From assembly GCF_024509035.1 (NCBI RefSeq), contig NZ_JANINT010000053.1:1-52680 (forward strand): a stretch of DNA of 52,680 bases. Reading direction: 5' to 3'. Below the pieces are notes generated by a model, which saw only the letters and a program-made list of their open reading frames with translations, searched no databases and was not told where the DNA came from. A program made the translations under genes and the position numbers. Below are positions 1 to 7,715 of the stretch, piece by piece (the stretch's first letter is position 1; each line of letters opens with the position of its first letter). This DNA is from Nocardioides sp. (lineage in GTDB: Bacteria; Actinomycetota; Actinomycetes; Propionibacteriales; Nocardioidaceae).

Positions 1-1
1 G

Positions 2-529
2 GTGCTCGCCGAGCGGGGGTACGCCGGGCTCAGCACCAACCGGGTCGCGGCCACGGCCGGGGTGAGCGTCGGCTCGCTCTACCGCTACTTCGGCGACAAG
101 GACGACCTCGTGCGGGAGCTCCGCGTGCGCAGCACCCAGGACATCCTCGGCGAGCTCACCGCGGCCATGTCCTCGGCGGTCGGCCTGCCCACCCGCGACG
201 CGATCCGCCAGGTGCTCGCGACCCTCGTCGCCGCGCTGCAGCGCCACCGCGCGCTCACCTCGGCCCTGGTCAACGAGGTCCCGTTGGGTGCCCAGAGCAA
301 CGTGCTGCCGGAGGTCGAGCAGCAGCTCGCGCAGTTCACCCGGCTGTTCGTCGCGGTCCACGCCCCGCACCTCGAACCGGCCGAGGCCGACGCGCGCATC
401 TACCTCGCGCTGGGCGTCACGCTCAGCACCTGCCTGCGGATCGCGCTCGACCCTCCGCGGGGGATCTCCGAGGAGAGGCTGCTCGACCTCACCGCCGACC
501 TGCTGCACACGGGCCTGGTGCTGCCCTAG
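2..529 (+). CDS. TetR family transcriptional regulator, 5'-truncated by window edge
   Basis: The frame is open from the first bases, and the DNA-binding helix-turn-helix (AGLSTNRVAATAGVSVGSLYRYFGDK, quoted in part as GVSVGSLYRYF) begins only about 8 residues in. TetR proteins normally have 15-25 residues before this point, so the true start lies outside the window. 175 residues are visible; the remaining C-terminal part is the helical ligand-binding and dimerisation domain, which is not family-diagnostic. A TetR-type palindrome lies downstream at 947-962 in front of an acyl-CoA dehydrogenase, so this protein is one candidate binder of that site, but the genes are separated by a minus-strand gene and the link is inference. 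Family certain; ligand unknown. Confidence 0.9.
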   Translation: MLAERGYAGLSTNRVAATAGVSVGSLYRYFGDKDDLVRELRVRSTQDILGELTAAMSSAVGLPTRDAIRQVLATLVAALQRHRALTSALVNEVPLGAQSNVLPEVEQQLAQFTRLFVAVHAPHLEPAEADARIYLALGVTLSTCLRIALDPPRGISEERLLDLTADLLHTGLVLP

Positions 530-556
530 AAAGGGGCCCTGCGCTCGGCCGGGCTG

Positions 557-772
557 TCAGCGCGAGGACTCGTTGCTCTCCTCGGGAGGGTTGTGGCGAG
601 GGGGCGCGAGCGGCCCGGCCGTGCCCTCCTCGGGCTCGCCGCTCTCGCTCGGCGGGTAGCCCCCGGTGGCGTCCTCGGGGGAGATCGGGTCGGGGCTCTC
701 GCCCATCCCCGAGACCTCCGACACCTGGCCGGAGCGGTCCGGGTCCTCGGTCGGGCTCTGCTCTGCGCTCAT
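557..772 (-). CDS. small disordered acidic protein, hypothetical
   Basis: A 71-residue protein rich in Glu, Asp, Ser, Pro and Gly, with no predicted membrane segment or fold. The start is supported by a strong GGAGGA ribosome site about 6 bases before the ATG (complement of 770-772). It is transcribed opposite to both neighbours, with 27 bases to the end of the TetR gene. Short Pro/Ser/Glu-rich proteins like this are common in actinobacteria and are usually left as hypothetical. I do not recognise a function. The good ribosome site is the main reason to regard it as real. Confidence 0.55.
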   Translation of the reverse strand: MSAEQSPTEDPDRSGQVSEVSGMGESPDPISPEDATGGYPPSESGEPEEGTAGPLAPPRHNPPEESNESSR

Positions 773-946
773 GCGTCCTCCTCGGTCTGGGCCGACAGTG
801 ACCGCAGGTGGTGTCGACCATGCGTCTCAGGCGGTCGAGCCATCGGACCGCCCGAGGTCCACGCGAGGGCCGGAGCCGATCTCGGCCGCGGCTCCGGTGA
901 GGTCGTCCGCGTCGGCACGCACACGCCGAGGAGTGGTTAACAATCG

Positions 947-962
947 CTAACCGAACGGTTAG
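947..962. promoter_or_regulatory. TetR-type operator palindrome before acyl-CoA dehydrogenase
   Basis: CTAACCG-AA-CGGTTAG is a perfect inverted repeat with 7-bp arms and a 2-bp centre, ending 10 bases before the ATG at 973. Sites of this form (TAACCG..CGGTTA) are typical of TetR-family fatty-acid or acyl-CoA regulators in actinobacteria. Its position over the translation start region would block transcription or early elongation. The cognate regulator is not proven; the truncated TetR gene at the left edge is one candidate. Confidence 0.6.
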
Positions 963-972
963 GGTGGCCGCC

Positions 973-2169
973 ATGAGCGAGTCGACCTACGAGCTGTCCC
1001 GCGAGCACGAGGAGTTCCGCCGCAGCGTCCGCGAGTTCGCGGAGGCCGAGATCGGGCCGCACGCCGCGAAGTGGGACCGCGACCACCACTTCCCGGTCGA
1101 CGTGGTGCGCAAGATGGGCGCGCTCGGGCTCTTCGGGCTCACCTCCCCGGAGGAGTACGGCGGCGCGGGCGAGCACGGCGACTTCACCAGCCTGTGCGTC
1201 GCGATCGAGGAGATCGGCCGGGTCGACCAGTCGCTCGGCATCACCCTCGAGGCGGCGGTCGGCCTCGGTATCAACCCGATCCTCACCTACGGCACCGACG
1301 AGCAGCGCCGGACGTGGCTGCCCGACCTGGTGGCAGGGGAGCGGCTCGCCGGCTTCGGCCTGACCGAGCCCGGCGCCGGCTCCGACGCGGGCGCCACCAA
1401 GACCCGTGCGGTCCTCGAGAACGGTGAGTGGGTGGTCAACGGCGCCAAGCAGTTCATCACCAACTCCGGCTCCGAGATCACCAGTGTGGTCACCGTGACC
1501 GCTCGCACCGGCACCCGCGAGAACGGCTCGCCCGAGATCAGCGCGATCATCGTCCCGAGCGGCACCCCCGGGTTCACCGCCGAGAAGGCCTACGACAAGC
1601 TCGGCTGGCACGCCTCGGACACCCACCCGCTGGCTCTCGAGGACGTGCGCGTCCCCGAGGCGAACCTGCTCGGCGACCGCGGTCGTGGCTACGCCCAGTT
1701 CCTCGCCACCCTCGACGACGGCCGGGTCGCGATCGCCGCCCTCGCCGTCGGCTGCATCCAGGCCTGCCTGGACCTCAGCCTCGAGTACGCCGGCGACCGT
1801 CAGACCTTCGGCGGCCCCATCGGCCGCAAGCAGGGCGTGGCCTTCCAGATCGCCGACCTCGAGGTGATGCTGCACGCCAGCCGCCTGCTGACCTACCGCG
1901 CCGCCGCGATGAAGGACAGCCAGCGCGACGGCGGCGGCGCCTCGATGAAGGACTTCAAGCAGGCGGCAGCCGTCGCCAAGCTCTACGCCACCGAGTCGGC
2001 CGTGACCGCCACCCGGATCGCGACCCAGGTGTTCGGCGGCTACGGATTCATGGAGGAGTACCCGGTCGCCCGGTTCTACCGCGACGCCAAGGTGCTCGAG
2101 ATCGGCGAGGGCACCAGCGAGGTGCAGCGGATGCTGATCGCGCGCGGGCTCGGCCTGCCGGTCGAGTAA
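973..2169 (+). CDS. acyl-CoA dehydrogenase
   Basis: FAD-dependent acyl-CoA dehydrogenase of 398 residues, the usual length; it introduces the alpha,beta double bond in acyl-CoA oxidation. Domains in order: N-terminal helical domain (residues 10-120), middle beta domain with the signature GFGLTEPGAGSDAGAT (around 130) and FITNSG, and C-terminal helical domain with the catalytic-base motif IGEGTSEVQR near 382. The glutamate before GTSE, which acts as base in short- and medium-chain enzymes, is present. I chose ATG 973; an in-frame GTG at 964 overlaps the operator and has no better ribosome site. The gene stands alone behind a TetR-type palindrome, suggesting substrate-responsive derepression. 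Chain-length or branched-chain specificity cannot be read from the sequence. Confidence 0.93.
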   Translation: MSESTYELSREHEEFRRSVREFAEAEIGPHAAKWDRDHHFPVDVVRKMGALGLFGLTSPEEYGGAGEHGDFTSLCVAIEEIGRVDQSLGITLEAAVGLGINPILTYGTDEQRRTWLPDLVAGERLAGFGLTEPGAGSDAGATKTRAVLENGEWVVNGAKQFITNSGSEITSVVTVTARTGTRENGSPEISAIIVPSGTPGFTAEKAYDKLGWHASDTHPLALEDVRVPEANLLGDRGRGYAQFLATLDDGRVAIAALAVGCIQACLDLSLEYAGDRQTFGGPIGRKQGVAFQIADLEVMLHASRLLTYRAAAMKDSQRDGGGASMKDFKQAAAVAKLYATESAVTATRIATQVFGGYGFMEEYPVARFYRDAKVLEIGEGTSEVQRMLIARGLGLPVE

Positions 2170-2228
2170 CCGCGTCCGGCGCGCGGGTGCCGGCCTTTCC
2201 CGTTCGGGCAGATCGACCCGATAGCCTG

Positions 2229-2828
2229 ATGGGCATGGGGAGTCGGTGGCACCGCGTCTTCACCGAGGCCTACCGGTTCCTCGCGGTGGGCGGCATCGCG
2301 ACGATCGTCGCGTTCGTGATCTTCAACTTCCTCGTGCACGGGTTCAACACCGAGCACAAGGCGCTGCTCGACGGGCATCCCTACCTCGGCTACGTCATCG
2401 CCAACACCGTGGGCATGATGGTCAGCTACCGCGGCAGCAAGACGTGGGTGTTCAAGCACCGGCCACCGCGCTCGGCCGACGGCGGGCGTACGGCGTTCAT
2501 CGCGATCAACCTCGTCACGATGCTGATCCCGATCGCCTGCCTGTGGCTGAGCCGCAACGTCTTCGGCCTCGACGACCCGTGGTCGGACAACGTCTCGGCC
2601 AACGTGGTCGGCCTCTTCCTCGGCCTGGTCGCGCGGTTCTACCTGTTCCGCAGGCTCGTCTTCAGGCACCCGGTGCATCTGCCCGACCTCATGCACAACC
2701 CGATGCAGGTCTTCGACCTCAGCGAGCTCGTCGAGGAGGAGCCGGTCGCGGTCGAGGTCGTCACGGACGTCCGGAGCCGGCCCACAGGGCCGTCCAGGAG
2801 TGACCCAGCTCGGCGACCAGCTCTCTGA
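2229..2828 (+). CDS. GtrA family membrane protein
   Basis: About 199 residues. Four hydrophobic segments (roughly 18-37, 55-75, 93-112 and 126-146) with the GtrA pattern FLAVGGIATIV, YVIANTVGMMVSYRGSKTWVF and FLGLVARFYLFRRLVF. GtrA proteins are proposed flippases or accessory factors for polyprenyl-linked sugars used in cell-envelope glycosylation. The C-terminal 45 residues are hydrophilic and acidic. Start is ATG 2229, with an alternative ATG two codons on at 2235. The 3' end overlaps the 3' end of the convergent maf gene by 68 bases, so the two transcripts are complementary there. The sugar substrate is unknown. Confidence 0.85.
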   Translation: MGMGSRWHRVFTEAYRFLAVGGIATIVAFVIFNFLVHGFNTEHKALLDGHPYLGYVIANTVGMMVSYRGSKTWVFKHRPPRSADGGRTAFIAINLVTMLIPIACLWLSRNVFGLDDPWSDNVSANVVGLFLGLVARFYLFRRLVFRHPVHLPDLMHNPMQVFDLSELVEEEPVAVEVVTDVRSRPTGPSRSDPARRPAL

Positions 2829-3369
2829 GCAGCGGCAGGCTGACGCCGACCACGTTGTGGTGGTCGCCCTCGATGCCGGTCACGAACGCGCCGCCGAGCC
2901 CGTCCACGGTGAACGCTCCGGCGACGAGCAGCGGCTCCCCGGTGGCGACGTACGCCGTGATCTCCTCGTCGCTCACGTCGGCGAAGTGCACGGTCGTCGC
3001 GGCGGTCGCCGCCGCGACCTGACCCGAGGCGGTGTCGGTGAGGCAGTGCCCGGTGAGCAGGACGCCCGACCGCCCGCGCATCGCGCGCCACCGGTCGACG
3101 GCCTCCGCGGGGTCGGCCGGCTTGCCCAGCGCTGCGCCGTCCAGCTCGAGCACGGAGTCGCAGCCCAGGACGAGCGCGTCGGTCGGCAGGTCGTCGCGGG
3201 CGGCGACCGCGGCGCTCTTGAGCTCCGCGAGCTGGAGGGCGAGCTCGGCCGGCGGCAGGCCGTCGAGCTGGGACTCGTCGACGCCGGACACGACGACCGT
3301 CGGGTCCAGGCCCGCGCTGCGCAAGGTGGCGAGGCGGGCGGGAGAAGCGGAGGCGAGGACGAGGGTCAC
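2761..3369 (-). CDS. maf: Maf-type nucleoside triphosphate pyrophosphatase
   Basis: 202 residues. Maf proteins hydrolyse nucleoside triphosphates (dTTP/UTP or modified nucleotides) to monophosphate and pyrophosphate, a house-cleaning role. Visible family motifs: LASASPARLATL at the N-terminus, GVDES near 35, VLGCDSVLELDG near 67 with the catalytic aspartate, and GKPADPAEA. The start is a GTG whose first base pairs sit in the GTGA overlap with the stop of the upstream TetR gene, indicating translational coupling. The 3' end overlaps gtrA tail to tail. Pairing of maf with a TetR regulator is unusual and may be incidental. Confidence 0.9.
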   Translation of the reverse strand: MTLVLASASPARLATLRSAGLDPTVVVSGVDESQLDGLPPAELALQLAELKSAAVAARDDLPTDALVLGCDSVLELDGAALGKPADPAEAVDRWRAMRGRSGVLLTGHCLTDTASGQVAAATAATTVHFADVSDEEITAYVATGEPLLVAGAFTVDGLGGAFVTGIEGDHHNVVGVSLPLLRELVAELGHSWTALWAGSGRP

Positions 3370-3959
3370 GCCGGCGATTGAAGCATCTCGAGGTCGGCGC
3401 CGAACGCGCAGGCCGTGAGCGGGGCCAGGGGGTCGTCCGGCTCGAGGTGCTCCAGGGCGCGCATCGAGACCATCACGTTGAGCAGCATCCCGTAGGCGAT
3501 GAAGTCGCGGACCTCCTCGTCGGTCCAGCCGGTGCGCCGGATGGTCGCGAACACCTCGCCCATGCACGAGCGCGCGGCGGCCGCGATCTCGTCGATCCCG
3601 CCGGCGGAGAACCCGTGCATCATCACCTGCAAGAAGGCGTGGTCCTGGAGCAGCTCGGTGTACGCCATCGCCATCCGCTCCCGGCCGTCCTCGGTCGTGG
3701 GGTCGAACCCCGGGTCGTCGACGACCGCAGCGAAGGCGTCGCGGATCCCGCCCACCGCGCGCTCGAACACCGCGAGGAACAGCTCGAGCTTGGTGCCGAA
3801 CATCCGCACGACGTACGGCTGGGAGACCCCGGCCTCCTTGGCGACCGCATCCGTGCTGGTGCCGTGGTAGCCGCCGCGCGCGAACGCGCGCGTGGCCGCT
3901 TCGAGGATCGCCTCGCGCCGCTCGTCCGCACTCATCCGGGTAGCTCTCGAGGGATTCAT
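3366..3959 (-). CDS. TetR family transcriptional regulator, divergent from MFS exporter
   Basis: 197 residues with a clear N-terminal helix-turn-helix (residues 12-58: AILEAATRAFARGGYHG, then VAKEAGVSQPYVVRMFGTK) and a C-terminal all-helical ligand domain. The start is ATG at 3959. It is transcribed away from a drug-type MFS exporter across a 73-bp gap containing inverted repeats that overlap a likely promoter. This is the classic arrangement of a TetR repressor controlling its own gene and an efflux pump, inactivated by the pump substrate. The stop overlaps the maf start by four bases, so maf is probably co-transcribed and also under this control. Confidence 0.92.
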   Translation of the reverse strand: MNPSRATRMSADERREAILEAATRAFARGGYHGTSTDAVAKEAGVSQPYVVRMFGTKLELFLAVFERAVGGIRDAFAAVVDDPGFDPTTEDGRERMAMAYTELLQDHAFLQVMMHGFSAGGIDEIAAAARSCMGEVFATIRRTGWTDEEVRDFIAYGMLLNVMVSMRALEHLEPDDPLAPLTACAFGADLEMLQSPA

Positions 3960-3961
3960 GC

Positions 3962-4007
3962 TTGACAGATTATCAGTCGATTACTTAGCGTCGGCGGCCT
4001 AGTAATC
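3962..4007 (+). promoter_or_regulatory. MFS promoter with overlapping inverted-repeat operator
   Basis: TTGACA at 3962-3967 and TAGCGT at 3986-3991 are 18 bases apart and face the MFS gene, a plausible sigma-70-type promoter. GATTAC (3979-3984) and GTAATC (4002-4007) form an inverted repeat that straddles the -10 hexamer. The gap is markedly AT-rich compared with its surroundings, with further GATTA repeats at 3968 and 4003. A TetR dimer bound here would occlude both divergent promoters. The transcription start is not shown. Confidence 0.5.
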
Positions 4008-4032
4008 ATTCAATTACCAACTTGGAGATCCG

Positions 4033-5457
4033 ATGACCCTCCTCGACGTGGCGGCCCCGCCCGCCCCGGCGCGATCACGCCGCGCGCCGGTCTGGCTCGC
4101 GATCGTGGCCGCCTCGCTCCCGATGTTCATGGCCACCCTCGACAACCTCGTGATGACGAGCGCGCTGCCGGTCATCCGTGCCGACCTCGGCGCCAGCGTG
4201 GGCCAGCTGTCGTGGTTCATGAACGCCTACACGCTCACGTTCGCGACCTTCATGCTGCCGGCGGCGACGCTCGGTGACCGCCTCGGCCGGCGCCGCGTGA
4301 TGCTCGCCGGGCTGACGATCTTCACGCTGGCCTCCATCGCCTCCGCGACGAGCACGACGTCGGAGGCCCTGATCGCCGCCCGCGCGGTCCAGGGGCTCGG
4401 CGCGGCCGCGATCATGCCGCTCTCCTTGACCCTGCTCGCGGCTGCGGTGCCGCCGGCCATGCGCTCGGCCGCGATCGGGATCTGGGGCGGCGTCAGCGGC
4501 CTCGGGGTGGCGCTCGGCCCGGTCGTCGGCGGTGCGGTCGTCGAAGGGGTCAGCTGGCAGGCGATCTTCTGGCTCAACGTGCCCGTGGCCGCCGTCGCCG
4601 CCCCGCTGCTCGTCGTCGCCGTGCGGGAGTCACGGGGCGCGTGGCAGCGGCTGGACCTCCCGGGTGCGGTGCTGCTCGGCGGCGCGGTGTTCGCCGGCAT
4701 CTGGGGGATCGTCCACGGCAACGACGACGGGTGGACGGCGCCCGGTGTCCTCGGCCCGCTGGTGGCAGCGGTGCTGCTGGTGCCGGCGTACCTGCTCTGG
4801 GCGCGGGGCCGCTCGTACGCCGTGCTGCCGCTGCGCCTGTTCGCGGCGCGCGGGTTCTCGGTGTCCAACGTGATCGCGCTGTTCTTCACCCTCGGGATGT
4901 TCGGCACCGTCTTCCTGCTCTCGCAGTACCTCCAGGTGGTGCAGGGCTACAGCCCGCTCGAGGCCGGACTGCGGACGCTGCCGTGGACGGCGGCCCCGAT
5001 GGTGGTCGCGCCGGTCGCGGGGCTGCTCGCCCCGCGCACCGGGATCCGCGCCCTCCTGCTGACCGGACTGGTGCTCCAGGCCGGCTCCCTGGTGTGGTTC
5101 GCCGGGCTCACCGAGAGCGGCGCCGGCTACCCGTCGTTCGTGCCCGCGCTGCTCATGGCCGGCGTGGGGATGGGGCTGACGTTCGCGCCGATGGCGACCG
5201 CGGTCCTCGAGGGTCTGCCGGAGGACGACTTCGCCATGGCGAGCTCCGCGAACTCGACGATCCGCGAGTTCGGGGTGGCGCTCGGGATCGCCGTGCTGAC
5301 CGCGGTCTTCCTCGGCAACGGGGGAGCGATCGAGCCGCTCGGCTACGACGGAGCGATCGGCCCCGCCCTGCTGACCGGCGCCGCGGCGGTGGCGGTCGCG
5401 ACACTCGCGGCGTGGCTCGCCCCCGGGCGCGAGCGAGGCGGTGCTCCTCGGGCATGA
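4033..5457 (+). CDS. MFS drug exporter, DHA2 (14-helix, EmrB/QacA) family
   Basis: 474 residues, about 14 hydrophobic segments. Family marks: first helix LDNLVMTSALPVIRADL (motif D1-like), motif A between helices 2 and 3 (LGDRLGRRRVMLAG), and motif C in helix 5 (GGVSGLGVALGPVVGG). These place it among proton-driven multidrug exporters of the DHA2 group. ATG 4033 follows a GGAG ribosome site by 6 bases. It is divergent from a TetR regulator with an operator-like repeat between, so expression is probably induced by an exported compound. The compound could be a drug, dye or self-made metabolite; the sequence does not say which. Confidence 0.93.
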   Translation: MTLLDVAAPPAPARSRRAPVWLAIVAASLPMFMATLDNLVMTSALPVIRADLGASVGQLSWFMNAYTLTFATFMLPAATLGDRLGRRRVMLAGLTIFTLASIASATSTTSEALIAARAVQGLGAAAIMPLSLTLLAAAVPPAMRSAAIGIWGGVSGLGVALGPVVGGAVVEGVSWQAIFWLNVPVAAVAAPLLVVAVRESRGAWQRLDLPGAVLLGGAVFAGIWGIVHGNDDGWTAPGVLGPLVAAVLLVPAYLLWARGRSYAVLPLRLFAARGFSVSNVIALFFTLGMFGTVFLLSQYLQVVQGYSPLEAGLRTLPWTAAPMVVAPVAGLLAPRTGIRALLLTGLVLQAGSLVWFAGLTESGAGYPSFVPALLMAGVGMGLTFAPMATAVLEGLPEDDFAMASSANSTIREFGVALGIAVLTAVFLGNGGAIEPLGYDGAIGPALLTGAAAVAVATLAAWLAPGRERGGAPRA

Positions 5458-5464
5458 TGGCGCG

Positions 5465-6493
5465 GTGCCTCGCCGCCTCGCGCCGACCCGGCTGCTCGCC
5501 CTGTCGCTGGCTGCGGCCTCGCTCGCGCTGACCCTCGTCGGCTGCTCGGGCAGCGACGGTGCCCCTGCCGGGGAGCGGCCCCAGGGCGACCCCGCGGCGA
5601 CCAACCCGTACGCCGACCGTGCCGGCTACGCCGACCCGGGATCGCGGACGGCCCAGGCCGCGGCCCGCGCGAAGTCCGAGGGGGACGCGGAGGCCGAGCG
5701 GGTGTTCTCGCGGCTGGCCACGACGCCCCAGGGCATCTGGCTGACCCCCGAGGAGTACCCCGCCGGCTCGGTCGCCGCCTTCGTCACCACCATCGTCGAG
5801 GGCGCCGACGACGCGGACCAGGTGCCGACGTTCGTGGTCTACGGCATCCCCGACCGCGACTGCAGCGGCGGGTTCTCCGGTGGCGGTCTCACCGCGGACC
5901 AGTACGGACCCTGGGTGCAGGAGATCGCGGACGCCGTGGACGCCGCCGCGCCGTCGGTGCCGATCGTCGCGGTGGTCGAGCCCGACGCCCTCGCGTCGGC
6001 GATCGAGTGCGACCGCCGGGAGGAGCGCGTGCGGCTGGTCGACGACGCGGTGACCCGGCTCGCCGACGCCGGCGTGACGACGTACCTCGACGGCGGCCAC
6101 TCCCACTGGATCGAGCCGCAGCGGCTGGCGCCGCTGCTGCGCAAGGCGGGCGTGGAGCGGTCGCGCGGCTTCGCCACCAACGTCTCCAACTACCAGACCG
6201 ACGACGACGAGCGTGCGTACGCCGAGCAGCTCAGCGGCCTGCTCGACGGCGCGCACTACATCATCGACACCGGGCGCAACGGGAACGGCTCGACCGACGA
6301 GTGGTGCAACCCGACCGGCCGTGCCTACGGCACCGATCCCGCGCCCGCGCCGCAGGGCGACGCCGAGCACCTGGACGCCTCGGTCTGGGTCAAGCCACCC
6401 GGCGAGAGCGACGGGGAGTGTGGCGGCGGTCCGCCCGCCGGCAGGTTCTGGCCCGAGCGCGCGCTGGAGATGTCGATCTCGTCCGGATGGTGA
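5465..6493 (+). CDS. glycoside hydrolase family 6 lipoprotein (endoglucanase/cellobiohydrolase type)
   Basis: 342 residues. The N-terminus is a lipoprotein signal peptide (RRLAPTRLLALSLAAASL followed by lipobox LVGC, cysteine near residue 27), so the enzyme should be tethered outside the membrane. The rest is a GH6 catalytic domain: YGIPDRDCSGG (general-acid aspartate), VVEPDALA, YLDGGHSHWI, GFATNVSNYQ, IDTGRNGNG, EWCNPTGRAYG and WVKPPGESDGEC. GH6 enzymes cut beta-1,4-glucan with inversion. The start is GTG 5465, 7 bases after the MFS stop; an upstream GTG at 5441 would spoil the signal peptide. No carbohydrate-binding module is present, and the lipid anchor suggests a role on the cell's own polymer rather than in biomass decay. 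A family 2 glycosyltransferase lies 2 kb away. Confidence 0.92.
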   Translation: MPRRLAPTRLLALSLAAASLALTLVGCSGSDGAPAGERPQGDPAATNPYADRAGYADPGSRTAQAAARAKSEGDAEAERVFSRLATTPQGIWLTPEEYPAGSVAAFVTTIVEGADDADQVPTFVVYGIPDRDCSGGFSGGGLTADQYGPWVQEIADAVDAAAPSVPIVAVVEPDALASAIECDRREERVRLVDDAVTRLADAGVTTYLDGGHSHWIEPQRLAPLLRKAGVERSRGFATNVSNYQTDDDERAYAEQLSGLLDGAHYIIDTGRNGNGSTDEWCNPTGRAYGTDPAPAPQGDAEHLDASVWVKPPGESDGECGGGPPAGRFWPERALEMSISSGW

Positions 6494-6578
6494 GCGGCGG
6501 CCCCGATCTTCGACCGCTCCCCGCGCGTCTGTCGGCCCTGGCGCTCGGGAGCGGCGGTCCGTTGTTAGCATTCGGCCC

Positions 6579-7709
6579 ATGCAGCCGGGCAGCGAATGGG
6601 TGGCCGTCATCATCGAAGATGACCCCGATGTCCGCGACCTCATCGACATCGTCCTGACCCAGTCGGGATTCCGCACCGTGGTGACCGAGAACGGTCCCGA
6701 CGGCGTCGAGGCCGTGCGCCTCCACAACCCGCTGATCACGACGCTCGATGTGAACATGCCCGGCATGGACGGCTTCGCGGTCGCCAAGCGGCTGCGCGAG
6801 TTCAGCAACACCTACCTGATCATGATCACGGCGCTCGCCGACGAGATCGATGTGGTGCAGGGCTTCGAGGCCGGCGCCGACGACTACCTCGTCAAGCCGT
6901 TCCGCCCCCGCGAGCTGCGGGCCCGGGCCGACTCCATGCTGCGCCGCCCACGCACCCGCTTCGAGGTCCCCGCCGGCTGGGCCGAGGGTGAGGAGCACCC
7001 GCACGCCGAGGAGCACCCGCACGAGGAGTCCTGGGCGGCCGCCGCGGCCCGCGACCTCGCCGCCAACCACCCGCTGCAGCCGCTCCACCACGAGCAGCCG
7101 CCGGCCACCCAGCCGGTCCAGCAGCCCGCGCCGCAGCCTCAGGCGCCGCAGCCGCCGGTCCAGCAGCCCGCACCGCAGCAGCCCGTCCAGCCGGTGCCCC
7201 AGCCCGGCTACCCGCCGCAGCAGTACCCCGACCCGGCCTACCAGCAGCCGGCTCAGCAGTACCCACCGGCCTACCAGCAGCCGCAGGCCGCCCCGGCCTA
7301 CCAGCAGCCGCAGCCCGGTGTCGTCCAGCCCGCGCCCCACCAGCACGCGGGCGAGGCGCCGGGCGCCCCGCAGCAGCAGGGCGGCTGGATCCGCTTCAAC
7401 GGGCTCGCGCTCAACAACGAGACCCGGGTGGTCACCGTCAACGGTGGCGCGGTCGACCTGACGCGCACGGAGTTCGACCTGCTCGCCTCGCTGCTCAGCA
7501 CCGGCCGCCGGGTCCGCAGCAAGGCCGACCTCGTGCTGACGATGCGCGGGCAGCAGTACGTCACGTCGTACTTCGTCAACGAGGCCGACAAGCGCTCGGT
7601 CGAGGTGCACATCGCCAACCTGCGGCGCAAGATCGGCGACGACGCCGGCACCCCGCGCTACATCGAGACCGTTCGTGGCGTCGGCTACCGCCTCGCCGAG
7701 GCCTCCTGA
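6579..7709 (+). CDS. OmpR/PhoB-type response regulator with ~140-residue Pro/Gln-rich linker
   Basis: 376 residues. The receiver domain (residues 7-122) has the acidic pair D14/D15, phospho-acceptor D57 (TLDVNMPGMDG), T84 and K106 (LVKPF). The C-terminal winged helix (about 267-376) carries LTRTEFDLLASLL, VEVHIANLRRKIG and IETVRGVGYRL, typical of OmpR/PhoB. Between them lies about 140 residues of low complexity: an acidic/His stretch (EEHPHAEEHPHEE) and then repeats of PQ, QQP and AYQQP. OmpR-type linkers normally span 5-20 residues, so this one is exceptional. No kinase gene is adjacent. It ends 6 bases from the convergent lipoprotein gene. It may control the flanking polysaccharide genes, by position only. 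Confidence 0.92.
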   Translation: MQPGSEWVAVIIEDDPDVRDLIDIVLTQSGFRTVVTENGPDGVEAVRLHNPLITTLDVNMPGMDGFAVAKRLREFSNTYLIMITALADEIDVVQGFEAGADDYLVKPFRPRELRARADSMLRRPRTRFEVPAGWAEGEEHPHAEEHPHEESWAAAAARDLAANHPLQPLHHEQPPATQPVQQPAPQPQAPQPPVQQPAPQQPVQPVPQPGYPPQQYPDPAYQQPAQQYPPAYQQPQAAPAYQQPQPGVVQPAPHQHAGEAPGAPQQQGGWIRFNGLALNNETRVVTVNGGAVDLTRTEFDLLASLLSTGRRVRSKADLVLTMRGQQYVTSYFVNEADKRSVEVHIANLRRKIGDDAGTPRYIETVRGVGYRLAEAS

Positions 7710-7715
7710 CCGACC

